DNA of 64,000 bases from Caulobacter sp. Root655 (GTDB lineage: Bacteria > Pseudomonadota > Alphaproteobacteria > Caulobacterales > Caulobacteraceae). The notes under the pieces were generated by a model. It had not been told where the DNA came from, searched no databases, and saw only the letters and a list, made by a program, of their open reading frames with translations. A program made the position numbers and the translations under genes. How positions within the stretch are numbered: the stretch's first letter is position 1; every line of letters begins with the position of its first letter. Below are positions 28,404 to 37,845 of this stretch, piece by piece. The stretch covers positions 183,982-247,981 of the forward strand of contig NZ_LMHC01000002.1 in the NCBI RefSeq assembly GCF_001427665.1. Direction: 5' to 3'.

Positions 28404-28493
28404 ATGGTCCGTATCGCGCGTGAGTCTTTGGCGCTTGTATCTGTCGCCAGCTTCGTCTGGATGATGTGCCAGGTCGCCCAGATGGTGGCCTGA
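28404..28493 (+). CDS. sidA: SOS-induced cell division inhibitor SidA (29 aa)
   Basis: A 29-codon frame with a strong ribosome site AGGAGGG, 6 nt before the ATG. The peptide starts MVRIARESLALVSV and continues as one hydrophobic helix to the end, i.e. a single-pass inner-membrane protein with a basic N-terminus. Length, membrane character and the LexA-like box match SidA of Caulobacter crescentus, a 29-residue inhibitor that binds the divisome (FtsW/FtsN) and delays division during DNA damage. Identification is from memory of those properties, not an alignment. dnaE begins 21 bp after its stop. Confidence 0.8.
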   Translation: MVRIARESLALVSVASFVWMMCQVAQMVA

Positions 28494-28514
28494 GTCGTAG
28501 AACGAGGTGCGGTG

Positions 28515-31500
28515 ATGTCGGGCAACGAAGGTCAGGGATTTGTCCACCTTCGCGTGCGCTCGGCCTATTCTCTGCTCGAAGGCGCCATCAAGGCCGACAA
28601 GATCCCCGGCCTGGCCGCGGCGGCCGGCATGCCGGCGGCGGGACTGGTCGACCGCAACAACCTGTTCGGCGCGCTGGAATATTCCGTCTACTCCAAGGAC
28701 TACGGGGTCCAGCCGATCATTGGCTGCGCCCTGGCGGTCTCGGGCATCGGCGCCGGCCCGACCGAGCGCTGGGCGCGGACGCCGACCATCACCCTGCTGG
28801 TCCAGAACGAGCGGGGCTATCTCAACCTCTCCGAACTGTCGTCGATCGCTTATCTGGAAAGCGGCGAGATGTCCGAGCCCGTGGTCCCGTGGGCCAAGGT
28901 GGTCGAGCACGCCGAGGGGCTGATCCTGCTGTCGGGCGGAACCGACGGTCCGGTCGACGCCCTGTTCGCCTCGGGCAAGACCGGCGAGGGCGAAGCCGCC
29001 CTGGTCGAGATGCAGCGGGTGTTCGGCGACCGGTTCTATGTCGAACTGCAGCGCCATGGCCTGCCGCGCCAGGCCGCCGCCGAGCCGGGTCTGGTGCACT
29101 GGGCCTATGAGAACGACGCGCCGCTGGTCGCCACCAACGACGTCTATTACGCCAAGCCCGCGATGTACGACGCGCACGACGCGCTGCTCTGCATCTCCGA
29201 CGGCGCCTTCGTCGGCCAGGACGAGCGCCGGCGGGTGACGCCCGAGCACTGGTTCAAGTCGGCCGACGACATGCGCAAGCTGTTCGCCGACCTGCCGGAA
29301 GCCTGCGACAACACCCTGGATATCGCCCGCCGCTGCGCCTTCATGGTGCAGAAGCGCGATCCGATCCTGCCCAGCTTCCCGACCGGCGACGGCCGCAGCG
29401 AGCCCGAGGAACTGAGCCACCAGGCCCGCGAAGGCCTGAAGAAGCGCCTCGAGGGCCTGACCCTGGCCGTCGAGGAACAGGTCTATTGGGACCGGCTCGA
29501 GTTCGAGCTGAACGTCATCATCAAGATGGGCTTCCCCGGCTATTTCCTGATCGTGTCGGACTTCATCAAATGGGCCAAGGAGCACGGCATTCCCGTGGGG
29601 CCGGGCCGGGGTTCGGGCGCCGGTTCGCTGGTCGCCTGGGTGCTGACCATCACCGACCTCGACCCGCTGCGCTTCGGCCTGCTGTTCGAGCGCTTCCTCA
29701 ATCCCGAACGGGTCTCCATGCCCGACTTCGACATCGACTTCTGCCAGGAGCGGCGGGAAGAGGTGATCGTCTACGTGCAGGAAAAGTACGGCCGCGACCG
29801 CGTGGCCCAGATCATCACTTTCGGTAGCTTGCAGGCCCGCGCCGTGCTGCGCGACGTCGGGCGGGTGATGCAACTGCCGCTGGGCCTGGTCGACCGGCTC
29901 TGCAAGATGGTGCCCAACAACCCGGCCGCGCCGGTGACCCTGGCCCAGGCCATCGAGATCGAGCCGCGCCTCAAGCAGGCCCGTGACGAGGACGGCAACG
30001 TCAAGGCCTGCCTGGACGTCGCCCTGCAGCTGGAAGGCCTGTTCCGCAACGCCTCGACCCACGCCGCAGGCGTGGTGATCGGCGACCGGCCCCTGACCCA
30101 GCTGACCCCGCTCTACAAGGATCCGCGCTCGGACCTGCCGGCCACCCAGTTCAACATGAAATGGGTCGAGAGCGCCGGCCTGGTGAAGTTCGACTTCCTG
30201 GGCCTCAAGACCCTGACCGTCCTCGACCGGGCGGTGAAGCACCTGCGCAAGCGCGGCGAGGAGGTTGACCTCTCGCGGCTGCCGTTCGACGACGCAAAGA
30301 CCTACGAACTGCTGGCCTCGGGCCAGACGGTCGGCGTGTTCCAGCTGGAAAGCCAGGGCATGCGCGACACCCTGCGCAAGATGCGCTGCGGCTCGATCGA
30401 GGAGATCACCGCGCTGATCTCGCTGTACCGACCGGGGCCGATGGACAACATCGACACCTTCGTCGACTGCAAGTTCGGCCGCAAACCCGTCGACAACCTC
30501 CATCCGTCCCTCGAGCCGGTGCTCAAGGAGACCTATGGGGTCATCGTCTACCAGGAACAGGTGATGCAGATCGCCCAGATCCTGGCGGGCTACAGCCTGG
30601 GCGAAGCCGACCTTCTGCGCCGGGCCATGGGCAAGAAGAAGAAGGAGGAAATGGATCTCCAGAAGATCCGTTTCGTCGCCGGGGCCAAGGACAAGAGCGT
30701 CCCGGAAGAGCAGTCGGGCTCGATCTTCGAACTGGTGGCCAAGTTCGCCGGCTATGGCTTCAACAAGTCGCACGCCGCCGCCTACGCCCTGATCGCCTAC
30801 CAGACCGCATGGCTGAAGGCCAATACGCCGGTCGAGTTCCTGGCCGCCTCGATGAGCCTGGACCTGTCGAACACCGACAAGCTGGCGGTCTTCCACCAGG
30901 ACGCCCGGCGGTTCGACATCACCGTGCGACCGCCGGACGTGAACCGGTCGGGCGCGGATTTCGAGGTCGAGAACGGCGAGGTGCTGTACGCCCTCGGCGC
31001 CGTGCGCAATGTCGGCTTGGAAGCCATGAAGCACCTGGTCGCCATCCGCGAGGAGGGCGGGCCGTTCCGCGACATCTTCGACTTCGTCGAGCGGGTCGAC
31101 CCCAAACTGGTCAACAAGCGGGCCATCGAGAACCTGGCCCGGGCCGGGGCCTTCGACTCCTTCCACAAGAACCGCGCCCAGATCTTCGCCTCGGCCGACG
31201 TGCTGATCGCCCACGGCCAGAGCATCGCCGCCGACCGCCAGGGCGGCCAGCACGCCCTGTTCGGCGGCGACCCGGCCGCCGGGCGGCCGCGCCTGAAGAA
31301 GACCGAGCCGTGGAGCCAGGTCGACCTGCTCGACGAGGAACTGGCCGCGGTCGGCTTCTACCTGACCGGCCACCCGCTGGACGACCTGGTCGGGGTGCTG
31401 CGCCGCCGGCGCACCGCCATGCTGACCGAGGTCATCCCGCGCGCCGAGGCCGGCATGGAGGCCTTCCGGATGTGCGGCGTGGTGCGCCGTCGCCAGGAGC

Positions 31501-31946
31501 GGGCCTCGCAGAGCGGCGAGCGTTTCGCCTTCGTGTCGCTGTCCGACCCCAGCGGCGAATACGAGGTGTTGTTCCCGCCCGAGGCGCTGCGCAAGTGCCG
31601 CGAGGTGCTGGAACCGGGCAAGGCGGTGTCGATCAAGGTCCGCGCCAAGGCCCGCGACGGCGAGGTGCGGTTCTTCGGCGACGACGCCGAGCCGATCGAG
31701 AAGGCCATCGAGAACATGGTGGCGGGCTTGCGCATGCACCTGTCGCCCTCGGCCACCGAGATCGACGCCCTGCGCAAGCGGCTGGAGCCCGCCGCTTCGC
31801 CGCGCGGCGGCGAGATCAGCCTGATCGCCGCCCTGGGCGGCGGCCGCGAGATCGAGATGAAGCTGCCCGGTCGCTACACCCTCGACGCCGCCCTACGAGG
31901 CGCCCTGAAGACCGCGCCGGGGGTGGCGCTGCTGGAGGACGTTTAG
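28515..31946 (+). CDS. dnaE: DNA polymerase III subunit alpha
   Basis: 1143 aa from ATG 28515 (a GTG one codon earlier is possible). It is the replicative polymerase catalytic subunit. Order: N-terminal PHP domain ([17 protein letters not shown]), palm with catalytic [15 protein letters not shown] and [15 protein letters not shown], thumb/fingers with [15 protein letters not shown] and [12 protein letters not shown], helix-hairpin-helix region, and a C-terminal OB fold. The PHP metal positions that are His in active homologues are Arg here (RVRSAYS and LVDRNNLFG), so the PHP domain is probably inactive. It sits directly downstream of sidA. Confidence 0.97.
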   Translation: MSGNEGQGFVHLRVRSAYSLLEGAIKADKIPGLAAAAGMPAAGLVDRNNLFGALEYSVYSKDYGVQPIIGCALAVSGIGAGPTERWARTPTITLLVQNERGYLNLSELSSIAYLESGEMSEPVVPWAKVVEHAEGLILLSGGTDGPVDALFASGKTGEGEAALVEMQRVFGDRFYVELQRHGLPRQAAAEPGLVHWAYENDAPLVATNDVYYAKPAMYDAHDALLCISDGAFVGQDERRRVTPEHWFKSADDMRKLFADLPEACDNTLDIARRCAFMVQKRDPILPSFPTGDGRSEPEELSHQAREGLKKRLEGLTLAVEEQVYWDRLEFELNVIIKMGFPGYFLIVSDFIKWAKEHGIPVGPGRGSGAGSLVAWVLTITDLDPLRFGLLFERFLNPERVSMPDFDIDFCQERREEVIVYVQEKYGRDRVAQIITFGSLQARAVLRDVGRVMQLPLGLVDRLCKMVPNNPAAPVTLAQAIEIEPRLKQARDEDGNVKACLDVALQLEGLFRNASTHAAGVVIGDRPLTQLTPLYKDPRSDLPATQFNMKWVESAGLVKFDFLGLKTLTVLDRAVKHLRKRGEEVDLSRLPFDDAKTYELLASGQTVGVFQLESQGMRDTLRKMRCGSIEEITALISLYRPGPMDNIDTFVDCKFGRKPVDNLHPSLEPVLKETYGVIVYQEQVMQIAQILAGYSLGEADLLRRAMGKKKKEEMDLQKIRFVAGAKDKSVPEEQSGSIFELVAKFAGYGFNKSHAAAYALIAYQTAWLKANTPVEFLAASMSLDLSNTDKLAVFHQDARRFDITVRPPDVNRSGADFEVENGEVLYALGAVRNVGLEAMKHLVAIREEGGPFRDIFDFVERVDPKLVNKRAIENLARAGAFDSFHKNRAQIFASADVLIAHGQSIAADRQGGQHALFGGDPAAGRPRLKKTEPWSQVDLLDEELAAVGFYLTGHPLDDLVGVLRRRRTAMLTEVIPRAEAGMEAFRMCGVVRRRQERASQSGERFAFVSLSDPSGEYEVLFPPEALRKCREVLEPGKAVSIKVRAKARDGEVRFFGDDAEPIEKAIENMVAGLRMHLSPSATEIDALRKRLEPAASPRGGEISLIAALGGGREIEMKLPGRYTLDAALRGALKTAPGVALLEDV

Positions 31947-31957
31947 GGCGGCCGGTT

Positions 31958-32012
31958 GGAAAGTGGAGACCGGTTTTTCCGCCGAGCGATGCGAAGATAA
32001 AAACCTGGAGCC
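31958..32012. repeat. Dispersed repeat, family B copy 1
   Basis: GGAAAGTGGAGACCGGTTTT followed by TCCG and a tail ending in AAAACCTGGAGC. The first 24 bases match, with a few changes, the reverse complement of 37846-37883 upstream of pyrH. It is located just after the dnaE stop. Confidence 0.5.
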
Positions 32013-32106
32013 AGTCGGGTGCTTTCAAAAGTGCGGCGGGCTCTGGGGCGGCGGCTCAACCTCGCGAGCCTACGGAGGCCGTCCATGCGCGGAGTCAATT
32101 GATCCC

Positions 32107-32730
32107 ATGATCTCACCCGCGGACCGTCTCAACGAGATCGCCACGCTGCGCATCGAGCTGCTCGACACCGACCCGCTGATCTGGCGTCAGGTCGATGTCC
32201 CGACCTCGATCACGCTGAAGGTTCTGCATGATGTCGTCCAGGCCGCCATGGACTGGCGCGATCAGCATCTGTGGGCGCTGGGTTTGGACGGACGGCTCTA
32301 CGGCGAGGCGGTCCCCGGCGACAGCGAGGATGGCCCCTCCATCATCAGAGCCGACAAGGCGCGCCTGCGCGACGTTCTCAAGTCCGCCGGCACGGTCATG
32401 GATTACACCTATGACTTCGGCGACGATTGGCGACATCGGCTCACCTTCAGCGATATCCGCCCTGGCGACCCGGAGGCGGAATATCCGCGCTATCTCGCCG
32501 GCGAGCGATGCGCCCCGCCAGAAGATTGCGGCGGCCTCCCGGGCTTCTACGGCGCCCTGGAAGTCCTGGCCGATCCGGCGCATCCGGACCGCGCCGACGT
32601 CGCCGACTTGTTCGAAGGGTACGACCCCGACCGCATCGACGAACTTGTTCTGGAGATCGCCCTCAGCCGTATCGCGCGCCGCCGCAACGCCGCCAAGGCG
32701 ACTTGGGGAAATGTCGATGCCGAACAATGA
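32107..32730 (+). CDS. Plasmid pRiA4b ORF-3 family protein
   Basis: 207 aa from ATG 32107; the frame is open further upstream but lacks conserved residues and crosses a repeat. The family signature is present: IELLDTDPLIWRQVDVPTSITLKVLHDVVQAAMDW, then YTYDFGDDWRHRLTF and GERCAPPEDCGGLPGFYGAL. Such proteins are common in accessory regions and once travelled with mobile elements (TnpR-like passenger of IS1096); their biochemical role is unknown. It is the first gene of a small accessory block between dnaE and rpsB. Confidence 0.88.
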   Translation: MISPADRLNEIATLRIELLDTDPLIWRQVDVPTSITLKVLHDVVQAAMDWRDQHLWALGLDGRLYGEAVPGDSEDGPSIIRADKARLRDVLKSAGTVMDYTYDFGDDWRHRLTFSDIRPGDPEAEYPRYLAGERCAPPEDCGGLPGFYGALEVLADPAHPDRADVADLFEGYDPDRIDELVLEIALSRIARRRNAAKATWGNVDAEQ

Positions 32731-32836
32731 CCGGGCGCTCCGGAAGGACGTATGATCGATGGCGCGCGCATCGGTCTGGAGGCGCGTCGCGCCCAGGCGC
32801 TGGTGATGAACCGGCGTTCGCAGGAGGAGATGGATC

Positions 32837-33187
32837 ATGGCCAGACATAACGGCGGATGCCAGTGCGGGCAGGTGCGCTACACGGTCGAGATCGAGCTCG
32901 ACAATCTGATCACCTGCAATTGCTCGCGCTGCGGCAAGCTGGGCTCGGTCCTGGCCTTCGCGCCGGCCAGCGCCTTCGAACTGCAGCAGGGCGAAGACGC
33001 CCTGACCGAATACCGCTTCAACACCCACAAGATCTCGCACCTGTTCTGCCAGACCTGCGGCATCGAGTCGTTCGGCCGGGGCGTCGGGCCGGGTGGGGCC
33101 GAGATGGCGGCGATCAATGTCCGCTGCCTGGACGACGTGGATGTCTTCGCGCTCAAGCCGCACCCGTTCGACGGCAAGTCGCGCTAG
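32837..33187 (+). CDS. GFA family protein (glutathione-dependent formaldehyde-activating enzyme-like), copy 1
   Basis: 116 aa zinc-binding beta-tent protein. Cys clusters are in order: GGCQCGQVRY, CNCSRCGK and FCQTCGIESF, the seven-Cys pattern of the Mss4-like GFA fold. Despite the family name, most members are not proven to act on S-hydroxymethylglutathione. A GGAGG-like site (aggagatggatc) precedes the ATG. A second GFA-like gene, only distantly similar, lies at 61791. Confidence 0.9.
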   Translation: MARHNGGCQCGQVRYTVEIELDNLITCNCSRCGKLGSVLAFAPASAFELQQGEDALTEYRFNTHKISHLFCQTCGIESFGRGVGPGGAEMAAINVRCLDDVDVFALKPHPFDGKSR

Positions 33188-33208
33188 GAGCTCCAGGCCG
33201 GCCCCATT

Positions 33209-33298
33209 CGTCATCCCCCGACTTGTTCGGGGGACTCAAGTGGAATCTGACGCGATATCCAGCGTCGCCTGGGTCGCCCGCATAAAGCGGGGATGACG
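33209..33298. repeat. Inverted repeat flanked by CGTCATCCCC arms, family C
   Basis: A 90-bp element with terminal arms CGTCATCCCC and GGGGATGACG. Inside the left arm CCCCCGA/TTCGGGGG pairs locally, and the right half ends CGCATAAAGCGGGGATGACG. It is related in design to the perfect inverted repeats at 60901-61006 and 62204-62306 (all begin with a TCxTCCCC/TCATCCCG-type arm holding its own hairpin). Non-coding. Confidence 0.6.
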
Positions 33299-33360
33299 AG
33301 ATCTTTGAGTTGAAGACGCGCTCGCAGACCTGGGCCGACGAACTGTCCACGGCGGTTAGA

Positions 33361-33404
33361 GCATTTTCGAGCGAAATGGACACCGGTTCGCGTGAAGAAA
33401 ATGC
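33361..33404. repeat. Dispersed 44-bp palindromic repeat, family A copy 3
   Basis: Same orientation as copy 1 and nearly identical over 44 bp (arms GCATTTTC and GAAAATGC). It is followed after 14 bp by another, unrelated palindrome at 33419, so the two form a composite in the 282-bp gap between convergent genes. Confidence 0.8.
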
Positions 33405-33418
33405 GCAAAAACAAAAGA

Positions 33419-33462
33419 CTAGAGCGCCCGGCCTGATGCAATCAGGTCGGGAAACGCTCTAG
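33419..33462. repeat. Imperfect 44-bp palindrome next to family A copy 3
   Basis: CTAGAGCG and CGCTCTAG form the outer arms and CCTGAT/ATCAGG the inner stem around GCA. It ends 7 bp before the stop of the minus-strand HAD gene and could also serve as a transcription terminator for it. Only one copy was seen in this window. Confidence 0.6.
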
Positions 33463-33469
33463 CGCCGCT

Positions 33470-34120
33470 TTACCAGATCGGGGCCAGGCCGTGAGGCAGG
33501 CCCGCCCGGCTGAGCCGCCGCTGGGCCGCCAGGCCGCCCTTGACGATCACCGGCCGGTCGGCGCCCCGCAGCAGGGGCAGGTCATCGAGGCTGTCGGTAT
33601 AGGCATAGGCCCAGCGCGCGCCATGCCCAGCCTCGGCCAGGGCCTGGCACTTGTGCTGGTTGCGGCAGTGGACGTCGGCGATCCAGCCGCCGGCCCCGCG
33701 CTTCAACGAGGTGCCGAGCACGACGATCGGCCGACCCAGCGGCGTCACCAGCGCCTGGGCCAGCACGGCGGGCGCCGCCGTGACGATCACCACCCGGTCG
33801 CCGGCGTCCAGATGGGCGTCGAGCGCCGCCAGGCCCAGTTCACGCCAGCGCAAGGGCAGGGCGCCGGCCTGGAAGCGGTCGGCGAAGTCGGCGCAGGAGG
33901 CGCGCAAGCCCGGTTCGTCCAGGCCAACGGTGGCGATCCATAGCAGGATCGAGGCGCCGGCCCGGCGGGTGAGGGGGATCAGCACCATCGGCACGGCGAG
34001 GGGGACGACGCACAAGGTGGCGATCGCGCGCGGAAGAGAGCGGCGGACGCGCTCCCACAGCCACAGCGCCGTGGAGTCGCTGTCGAGCAGCGTGCCGTCG
34101 AGATCGAAGACCGCGAGCAT
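33470..34120 (-). CDS. HAD family hydrolase (HAD-IB type phosphatase)
   Basis: 216 aa from the ATG at 34120; the frame is open 35 codons further up but without conserved residues. Motif I is FDLDGTLLDSDS at residues 4-15, motif II is VTAAPAV, and motif III/IV is YAYTDSLDDLPLL with the preceding Lys in QHKCQALAEAG. A hydrophobic stretch (IATLCVVPLAVPMVLIPL) in the cap could be a membrane helix, as in SerB/CicA-like HAD-IB proteins of unknown substrate. A phosphoserine or lipid-phosphate phosphatase role is possible but unproven. Confidence 0.85.
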   Translation of the reverse strand: MLAVFDLDGTLLDSDSTALWLWERVRRSLPRAIATLCVVPLAVPMVLIPLTRRAGASILLWIATVGLDEPGLRASCADFADRFQAGALPLRWRELGLAALDAHLDAGDRVVIVTAAPAVLAQALVTPLGRPIVVLGTSLKRGAGGWIADVHCRNQHKCQALAEAGHGARWAYAYTDSLDDLPLLRGADRPVIVKGGLAAQRRLSRAGLPHGLAPIW

Positions 34121-34379
34121 GGTCTGGCCTGTCAGCCGCGACCCAGGGGTCGGGCCGCCGCCATCAAGCCGTGGTTTGATGTCAGAATGACGTACGGATC
34201 GTGGCGAACTGTGGATGGAATCCATCCGGGCCGCTTTTGCCGTTCAAGCGTCGACGAAGGCCTGACGATGGCGCGCGACATAGGTCGGCCAGCGCCAAGC
34301 CAGTGATCACCCGAAGCGGACCATCTCAACTTCCGAAAAGGAGTGGATGTCGGGCGTTGGGGCGCTTCGGCTCGCCGGG

Positions 34380-35354
34380 TTAGTCGGCGCAACCCCGGCC
34401 GCGAGTCGCGATGTACTGGGCGAGAGGCGGCATGCCAGCTTTCGTTCGCCATGCGTCAGCGGCGCCTCTGTCTTCCAGGGGAGCCGGCGTCCACACACCC
34501 GGGGCCGTGCAATCGCCCATGACGCCAAAGCGGCCGGGACGCCCCCTGTAGTGAGCCGTCTGGTCGTAAAGCATGGCGAAATTCTCGCCCCTCGTTTCGC
34601 CGGACCGCCAGAGCGGCTCAAGCATGGCGAGCACCTCCTGCTGGAACGCCAGGTCGTGGCGGGCGTGCTGGACGATCACCCATGCGGCGCGATCCGCGTC
34701 GGCGCCGTAGGTCGAGATCCTGTACCAGCCGTGATCCCGGAGATCGGCTTTCAACCAATCGGCGTTGGCGACATTCATGGGGCACCATTCACCCGCAATG
34801 GTCGCGTCCACATAGGCGAGCGCGGCGTCGTCCAGGCCCTTCTCCCACGTGGTATGAACGCCCGGCCCGAAGAACGATCTTAAGATGATGCTGTCGATGC
34901 CGGAAAACTGGTCCTCGGCCATCCGCCGATAGAGTTCAGCCAACCGCGCGTTGGGTTCGGCTTTGGCTCGGGCTATCATTTTGCTGACGAGGCCATACGG
35001 CGCGGACACCTGCGCGCCGCCAAGATAGAGCGTCCGCAGCTGCCGCGGTTGAGCCAGGGCTGCCTCGGCCGCCGCCTGTGACCTGGCGTAGGCTTGCGGA
35101 TCGTGGGTCCGTCGGACCAGCTCCAGCTGTGCCGACGCGGCTATCTCGGCTGGGCTTGCACAGGGGCCGGCAGTCACGGCCTTCTGAAACCGACCGTTCT
35201 GAAGCCGGCCAACCGCGGCGTCCACTTCAGCGGCGAACGCGGCCTCGCCCATTGTCCGCTTAAGCTCGAAGGCCTGCTCGACAGGGATCGGGCCGCTCTC
35301 CAGCTTGATGGGCTGCGACGCGAGCAGTGTCGCCATCAGGGCAATGAGGATCAT
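34380..35354 (-). CDS. DUF6624 domain-containing protein, probably secreted
   Basis: 324 aa. The start has a short hydrophobic leader ([13 protein letters not shown]) that could be a signal peptide. The C-terminal third has the DUF6624 pattern: [44 protein letters not shown], and a Tyr/Gly-rich end [16 protein letters not shown]. The function of the domain is unknown. Four or more Cys (in GPCASP, EWCPM, GDC and the end) fit an exported protein. The base composition looks slightly less GC-rich than in the neighbouring core genes. 154 bp of featureless sequence separate it from the HAD gene. Confidence 0.75.
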   Translation of the reverse strand: MILIALMATLLASQPIKLESGPIPVEQAFELKRTMGEAAFAAEVDAAVGRLQNGRFQKAVTAGPCASPAEIAASAQLELVRRTHDPQAYARSQAAAEAALAQPRQLRTLYLGGAQVSAPYGLVSKMIARAKAEPNARLAELYRRMAEDQFSGIDSIILRSFFGPGVHTTWEKGLDDAALAYVDATIAGEWCPMNVANADWLKADLRDHGWYRISTYGADADRAAWVIVQHARHDLAFQQEVLAMLEPLWRSGETRGENFAMLYDQTAHYRGRPGRFGVMGDCTAPGVWTPAPLEDRGAADAWRTKAGMPPLAQYIATRGRGCAD

Positions 35355-35518
35355 GGTTGCGCCGGCACTCCCAAGGCTCGTTTGTCACGCCATGATCGTC
35401 ATTTGTGGCTAGCGCCCACTAACAGATCACCCCGATGCGTCGCCCGCGAACACGGCCGTCGGAGCAATGGAGCCTCGCCCGTCGAGCGGGTCAAGGGCGT
35501 GGACAGGCGCCTAAGGGC

Positions 35519-35547
35519 TTGCTTTTTGGTCCGTTCGCGCCTATTTG
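35519..35547 (+). promoter_or_regulatory. Putative sigma-70 promoter of rpsB
   Basis: TTGCTT (35519-35524), 17-bp spacer and TATTTG (35542-35547) in the 321-bp gap upstream of rpsB. This leaves a leader of about 120 nt before the ribosome site GAAGGAG. The leader is GC-rich and could hold the S2 autoregulatory site known in other bacteria, but I see no diagnostic motif. The rest of the gap has no gene. Confidence 0.45.
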
Positions 35548-35675
35548 CGCGGCCATTCCACACGTGGACGTGCGGCGACGCCGGGGAGACATCCCGTCGT
35601 TACCGTTCCGGTCCCGGTCCGAATCGTCGGAGCGGGGGTGTCCACGGAGGTTCAACCGGAAGAAGGAGACCTATC

Positions 35676-36620
35676 ATGGCGCTTCCCGAATTCTCCATGC
35701 GTCAGCTCTTGGAAGCTGGCGCCCACTTCGGCCACCAGACGCACCGCTGGAACCCGAAGATGGACCGCTACATCTTTGGTTCGCGTTCGAACATCCACAT
35801 CATCGACCTGTCGCAGTCGATCCCGCTCCTGCACCAGGCCCTGGTGAAGGTGCGTGAAGTGGCCGCCGCCGGTGGCCGCGTGCTGTTCGTCGGCACCAAG
35901 CGTCAAGCTTCGGACCCGGTCGCCACGGCCGCCAAGCGCTGCGCCCAGTACTATGTCAATCACCGCTGGCTCGGCGGCACCCTGACCAACTGGCGCACCG
36001 TCTCGGGCTCGATCGCGCGTCTGCGCGAACTCGAAGGCGTTCTGGGCGGCGACGGCTCGGGCCGTTCCAAGAAGGAACTGCTGCAGCTGACCCGCGAACG
36101 CGACAAGCTGGAACTGTCGCTGGGCGGCATCAAGGACATGGGCGGCATCCCCGACATCATGTTCGTGATCGACACCAACAAGGAAGCGATCGCGATCCTC
36201 GAGGCCCGCAAGCTGAACATCCCGGTCGTCGCCATCCTCGACACCAACTGCGATCCGGACGGCATCACCTATCCGATCCCGGGTAACGACGACGCCGCCC
36301 GCGCCCTGCAGCTGTACTGCGACCTGATCGCCGACGCCGTGCTCGACGGCCTGGCCGCCGGCCAAGCCTCGTCGGGCGTCGACCTGGGCGCCTCGGTCGC
36401 TCCGATCGAACCGACCCTGGCTCGCGAACTGACCCCGGAGCCGGTGGCTGAAGCCGCCGCCGCCCCGGTCGCCGCCGCCGAAGTCGCCGAGCAGGAAGCG
36501 GCGTTTGAAGCCGCCGCTGCTCCCGAAGCGGCTCCGGCCGTCGAAGCCGCTCCGGAAGCCGCTCAAGAAGCGACCGCCGAAGCGATCGAAGCCGTCGCCG
36601 ACGAGCCGGCCGCGAGCTGA
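35676..36620 (+). CDS. rpsB: 30S ribosomal protein S2
   Basis: 314 aa from ATG 35676 with GAAGGAG upstream. Family hallmarks: [65 protein letters not shown] and [22 protein letters not shown]. After the standard core (about residue 231) there is an Ala/Glu/Pro-rich tail of about 80 residues (repeated EAAPEAA-like units), acidic and probably disordered. Followed by two hairpins and tsf, the normal partner. Confidence 0.97.
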   Translation: MALPEFSMRQLLEAGAHFGHQTHRWNPKMDRYIFGSRSNIHIIDLSQSIPLLHQALVKVREVAAAGGRVLFVGTKRQASDPVATAAKRCAQYYVNHRWLGGTLTNWRTVSGSIARLRELEGVLGGDGSGRSKKELLQLTRERDKLELSLGGIKDMGGIPDIMFVIDTNKEAIAILEARKLNIPVVAILDTNCDPDGITYPIPGNDDAARALQLYCDLIADAVLDGLAAGQASSGVDLGASVAPIEPTLARELTPEPVAEAAAAPVAAAEVAEQEAAFEAAAAPEAAPAVEAAPEAAQEATAEAIEAVADEPAAS

Positions 36621-36630
36621 TTTTCCAGCC

Positions 36631-36660
36631 GCCGCTTCCCGACCTAGGTGGGGAAGCGGC
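36631..36660 (+). terminator. Hairpin after rpsB (attenuator-like)
   Basis: GCCGCTTCCC and GGGAAGCGGC form a perfect 10-bp stem around GACCTAGGTG, followed by TGTTGTG. The weak T-tract suggests partial termination between rpsB and tsf. Confidence 0.55.
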
Positions 36661-36679
36661 TGTTGTGACCCTGACATGC

Positions 36680-36715
36680 GACCGGGCTATCAAGCCCGGT
36701 CGTAGTTTTGTTTCA
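36680..36715 (+). terminator. Intrinsic terminator or attenuator between rpsB and tsf
   Basis: GACCGGGCT and AGCCCGGTC form a perfect 9-bp stem with loop ATCA, followed by GTAGTTTTGTTTC. It comes 60 bp after the rpsB stop and 67 bp before tsf. Confidence 0.7.
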
Positions 36716-36782
36716 CGCGTTTCCCCAGGCGAGCCGGTTTCGGCCGTGGTTGGAAACGCTCCGATATTCAATGGAGGAACTC

Positions 36783-37724
36783 ATGGCTGAAGTGACCGCT
36801 GCGCTGGTGAAAGAACTGCGCGAAAAGTCGGGCGTCGGCATGATGGACTGCAAGAAGGCCCTCGTCGAAAACGCCGGTGACATCGACGCGTCCATCGACT
36901 GGCTGCGCGCCAAGGGCCTGTCCAAGGCCGCCAAGAAGGCCGACCGCATCGCCGCCGAAGGCCTGGTGGGCATCGCCGTGCGCAACGACGGCGCGGGCAT
37001 GACCGCCGCCGCCGTCGAAGTGAACGCCGAGACCGACTTCCTGGGTCGCAACGAGCTGTTCCAGAACGCCGTCCGCAAGATCGCGGCCGTCGGCCTGGAC
37101 GTCGAAGGCGTGGAGGCCATCAACGCGGCCAAGACCGCCGACGGCGACGTCGTGTCGGACGTGCTGACCAACCTGATCGCCACCATCGGCGAGAACATGG
37201 TCCTGCGCCGCTCGGCCCGCTTCACCGTCGCCAAGGGCGCGGTGTCGTCCTACATCCACAACGCCACCGCCCCGGACCTGGGCCGGATCGGCGTGCTGGT
37301 GGCCATCGAAGGCGAAGGCGACCAGGCCAAGATCCTGGAGCTGGGCCGCAAGATCGCCATGCACGTGGCCGCGACCGCCCCGCTGTCGCTGTCGCCGGAC
37401 GACCTGGACCAGGCCGCGATCGAAAAGGAACGCCAGATCTTCACCGAGCAGGCCCTGGAATCGGGCAAGCCCCCGGCCGTGGTCGAGAAGATGGTCGAAG
37501 GCCGGATCCGCAAGTTCCTGGAAGAAGTCGTGCTGCTGAAGCAGGCCTTCGTCATGAACCCGGACCAGACCGTCGAGCAACTGGTTGCCGAGACCGGCAA
37601 GGAACTGGGCTCGCCCCTCACCGTGAAAGGCTTCGTTCGCCTGGCCCTGGGTGAAGGCGTCGAAAAAGGTCCGGAAGGCGATTTCGCCGCCGAAGTCGCC
37701 GCCATGACCGGCGGCCAAGCCTAA
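36783..37724 (+). CDS. tsf: Elongation factor Ts
   Basis: 313 aa from ATG 36783 with the ribosome site TGGAGGAAC; upstream in-frame ATGs lie in the leader. It is the guanine-nucleotide exchange factor for EF-Tu. The N-terminal UBA-like module reads [24 protein letters not shown], followed by [15 protein letters not shown] and the core [15 protein letters not shown]. It ends [19 protein letters not shown]. Hairpins precede and follow it, so it may have its own transcript end. Confidence 0.97.
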   Translation: MAEVTAALVKELREKSGVGMMDCKKALVENAGDIDASIDWLRAKGLSKAAKKADRIAAEGLVGIAVRNDGAGMTAAAVEVNAETDFLGRNELFQNAVRKIAAVGLDVEGVEAINAAKTADGDVVSDVLTNLIATIGENMVLRRSARFTVAKGAVSSYIHNATAPDLGRIGVLVAIEGEGDQAKILELGRKIAMHVAATAPLSLSPDDLDQAAIEKERQIFTEQALESGKPPAVVEKMVEGRIRKFLEEVVLLKQAFVMNPDQTVEQLVAETGKELGSPLTVKGFVRLALGEGVEKGPEGDFAAEVAAMTGGQA

Positions 37725-37777
37725 GTCCTGTTCGCCGCCCTGGCTTAAAACGGGGCGGCGAGGCAGGTCGCCTATGA

Positions 37778-37814
37778 GGGCGCGGCGCGTTTCAACGCGC
37801 GCCGCGCCCTTTTT
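37778..37814 (+). terminator. Strong intrinsic terminator after tsf
   Basis: GGGCGCGGCGCG and CGCGCCGCGCCC form a 12-bp GC stem, followed by TTTTT. A second stem, CGCCGCCC/GGGCGGCG, lies at about 37733-37760. It should end the rpsB-tsf transcript. Confidence 0.85.
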
Positions 37815-37845
37815 GCGCGCGGGTCGCGTCAATGCACGCGATCTC

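Noticed and set aside
28263..31739. 1158-codon open frame on the minus strand across dnaE
   Set aside because: Same shadow effect: dnaE is certain from its catalytic motifs, and the antisense product shows no recognisable family.
32107..32730. pRiA4b ORF-3-like gene taken as evidence for an insertion sequence
   Set aside because: There is no transposase, and no terminal inverted repeats flank it; the family also occurs as a normal chromosomal gene.
35355..35675. Riboswitch in the rpsB leader
   Set aside because: No known aptamer consensus can be seen; only a possible autoregulatory leader is mentioned.
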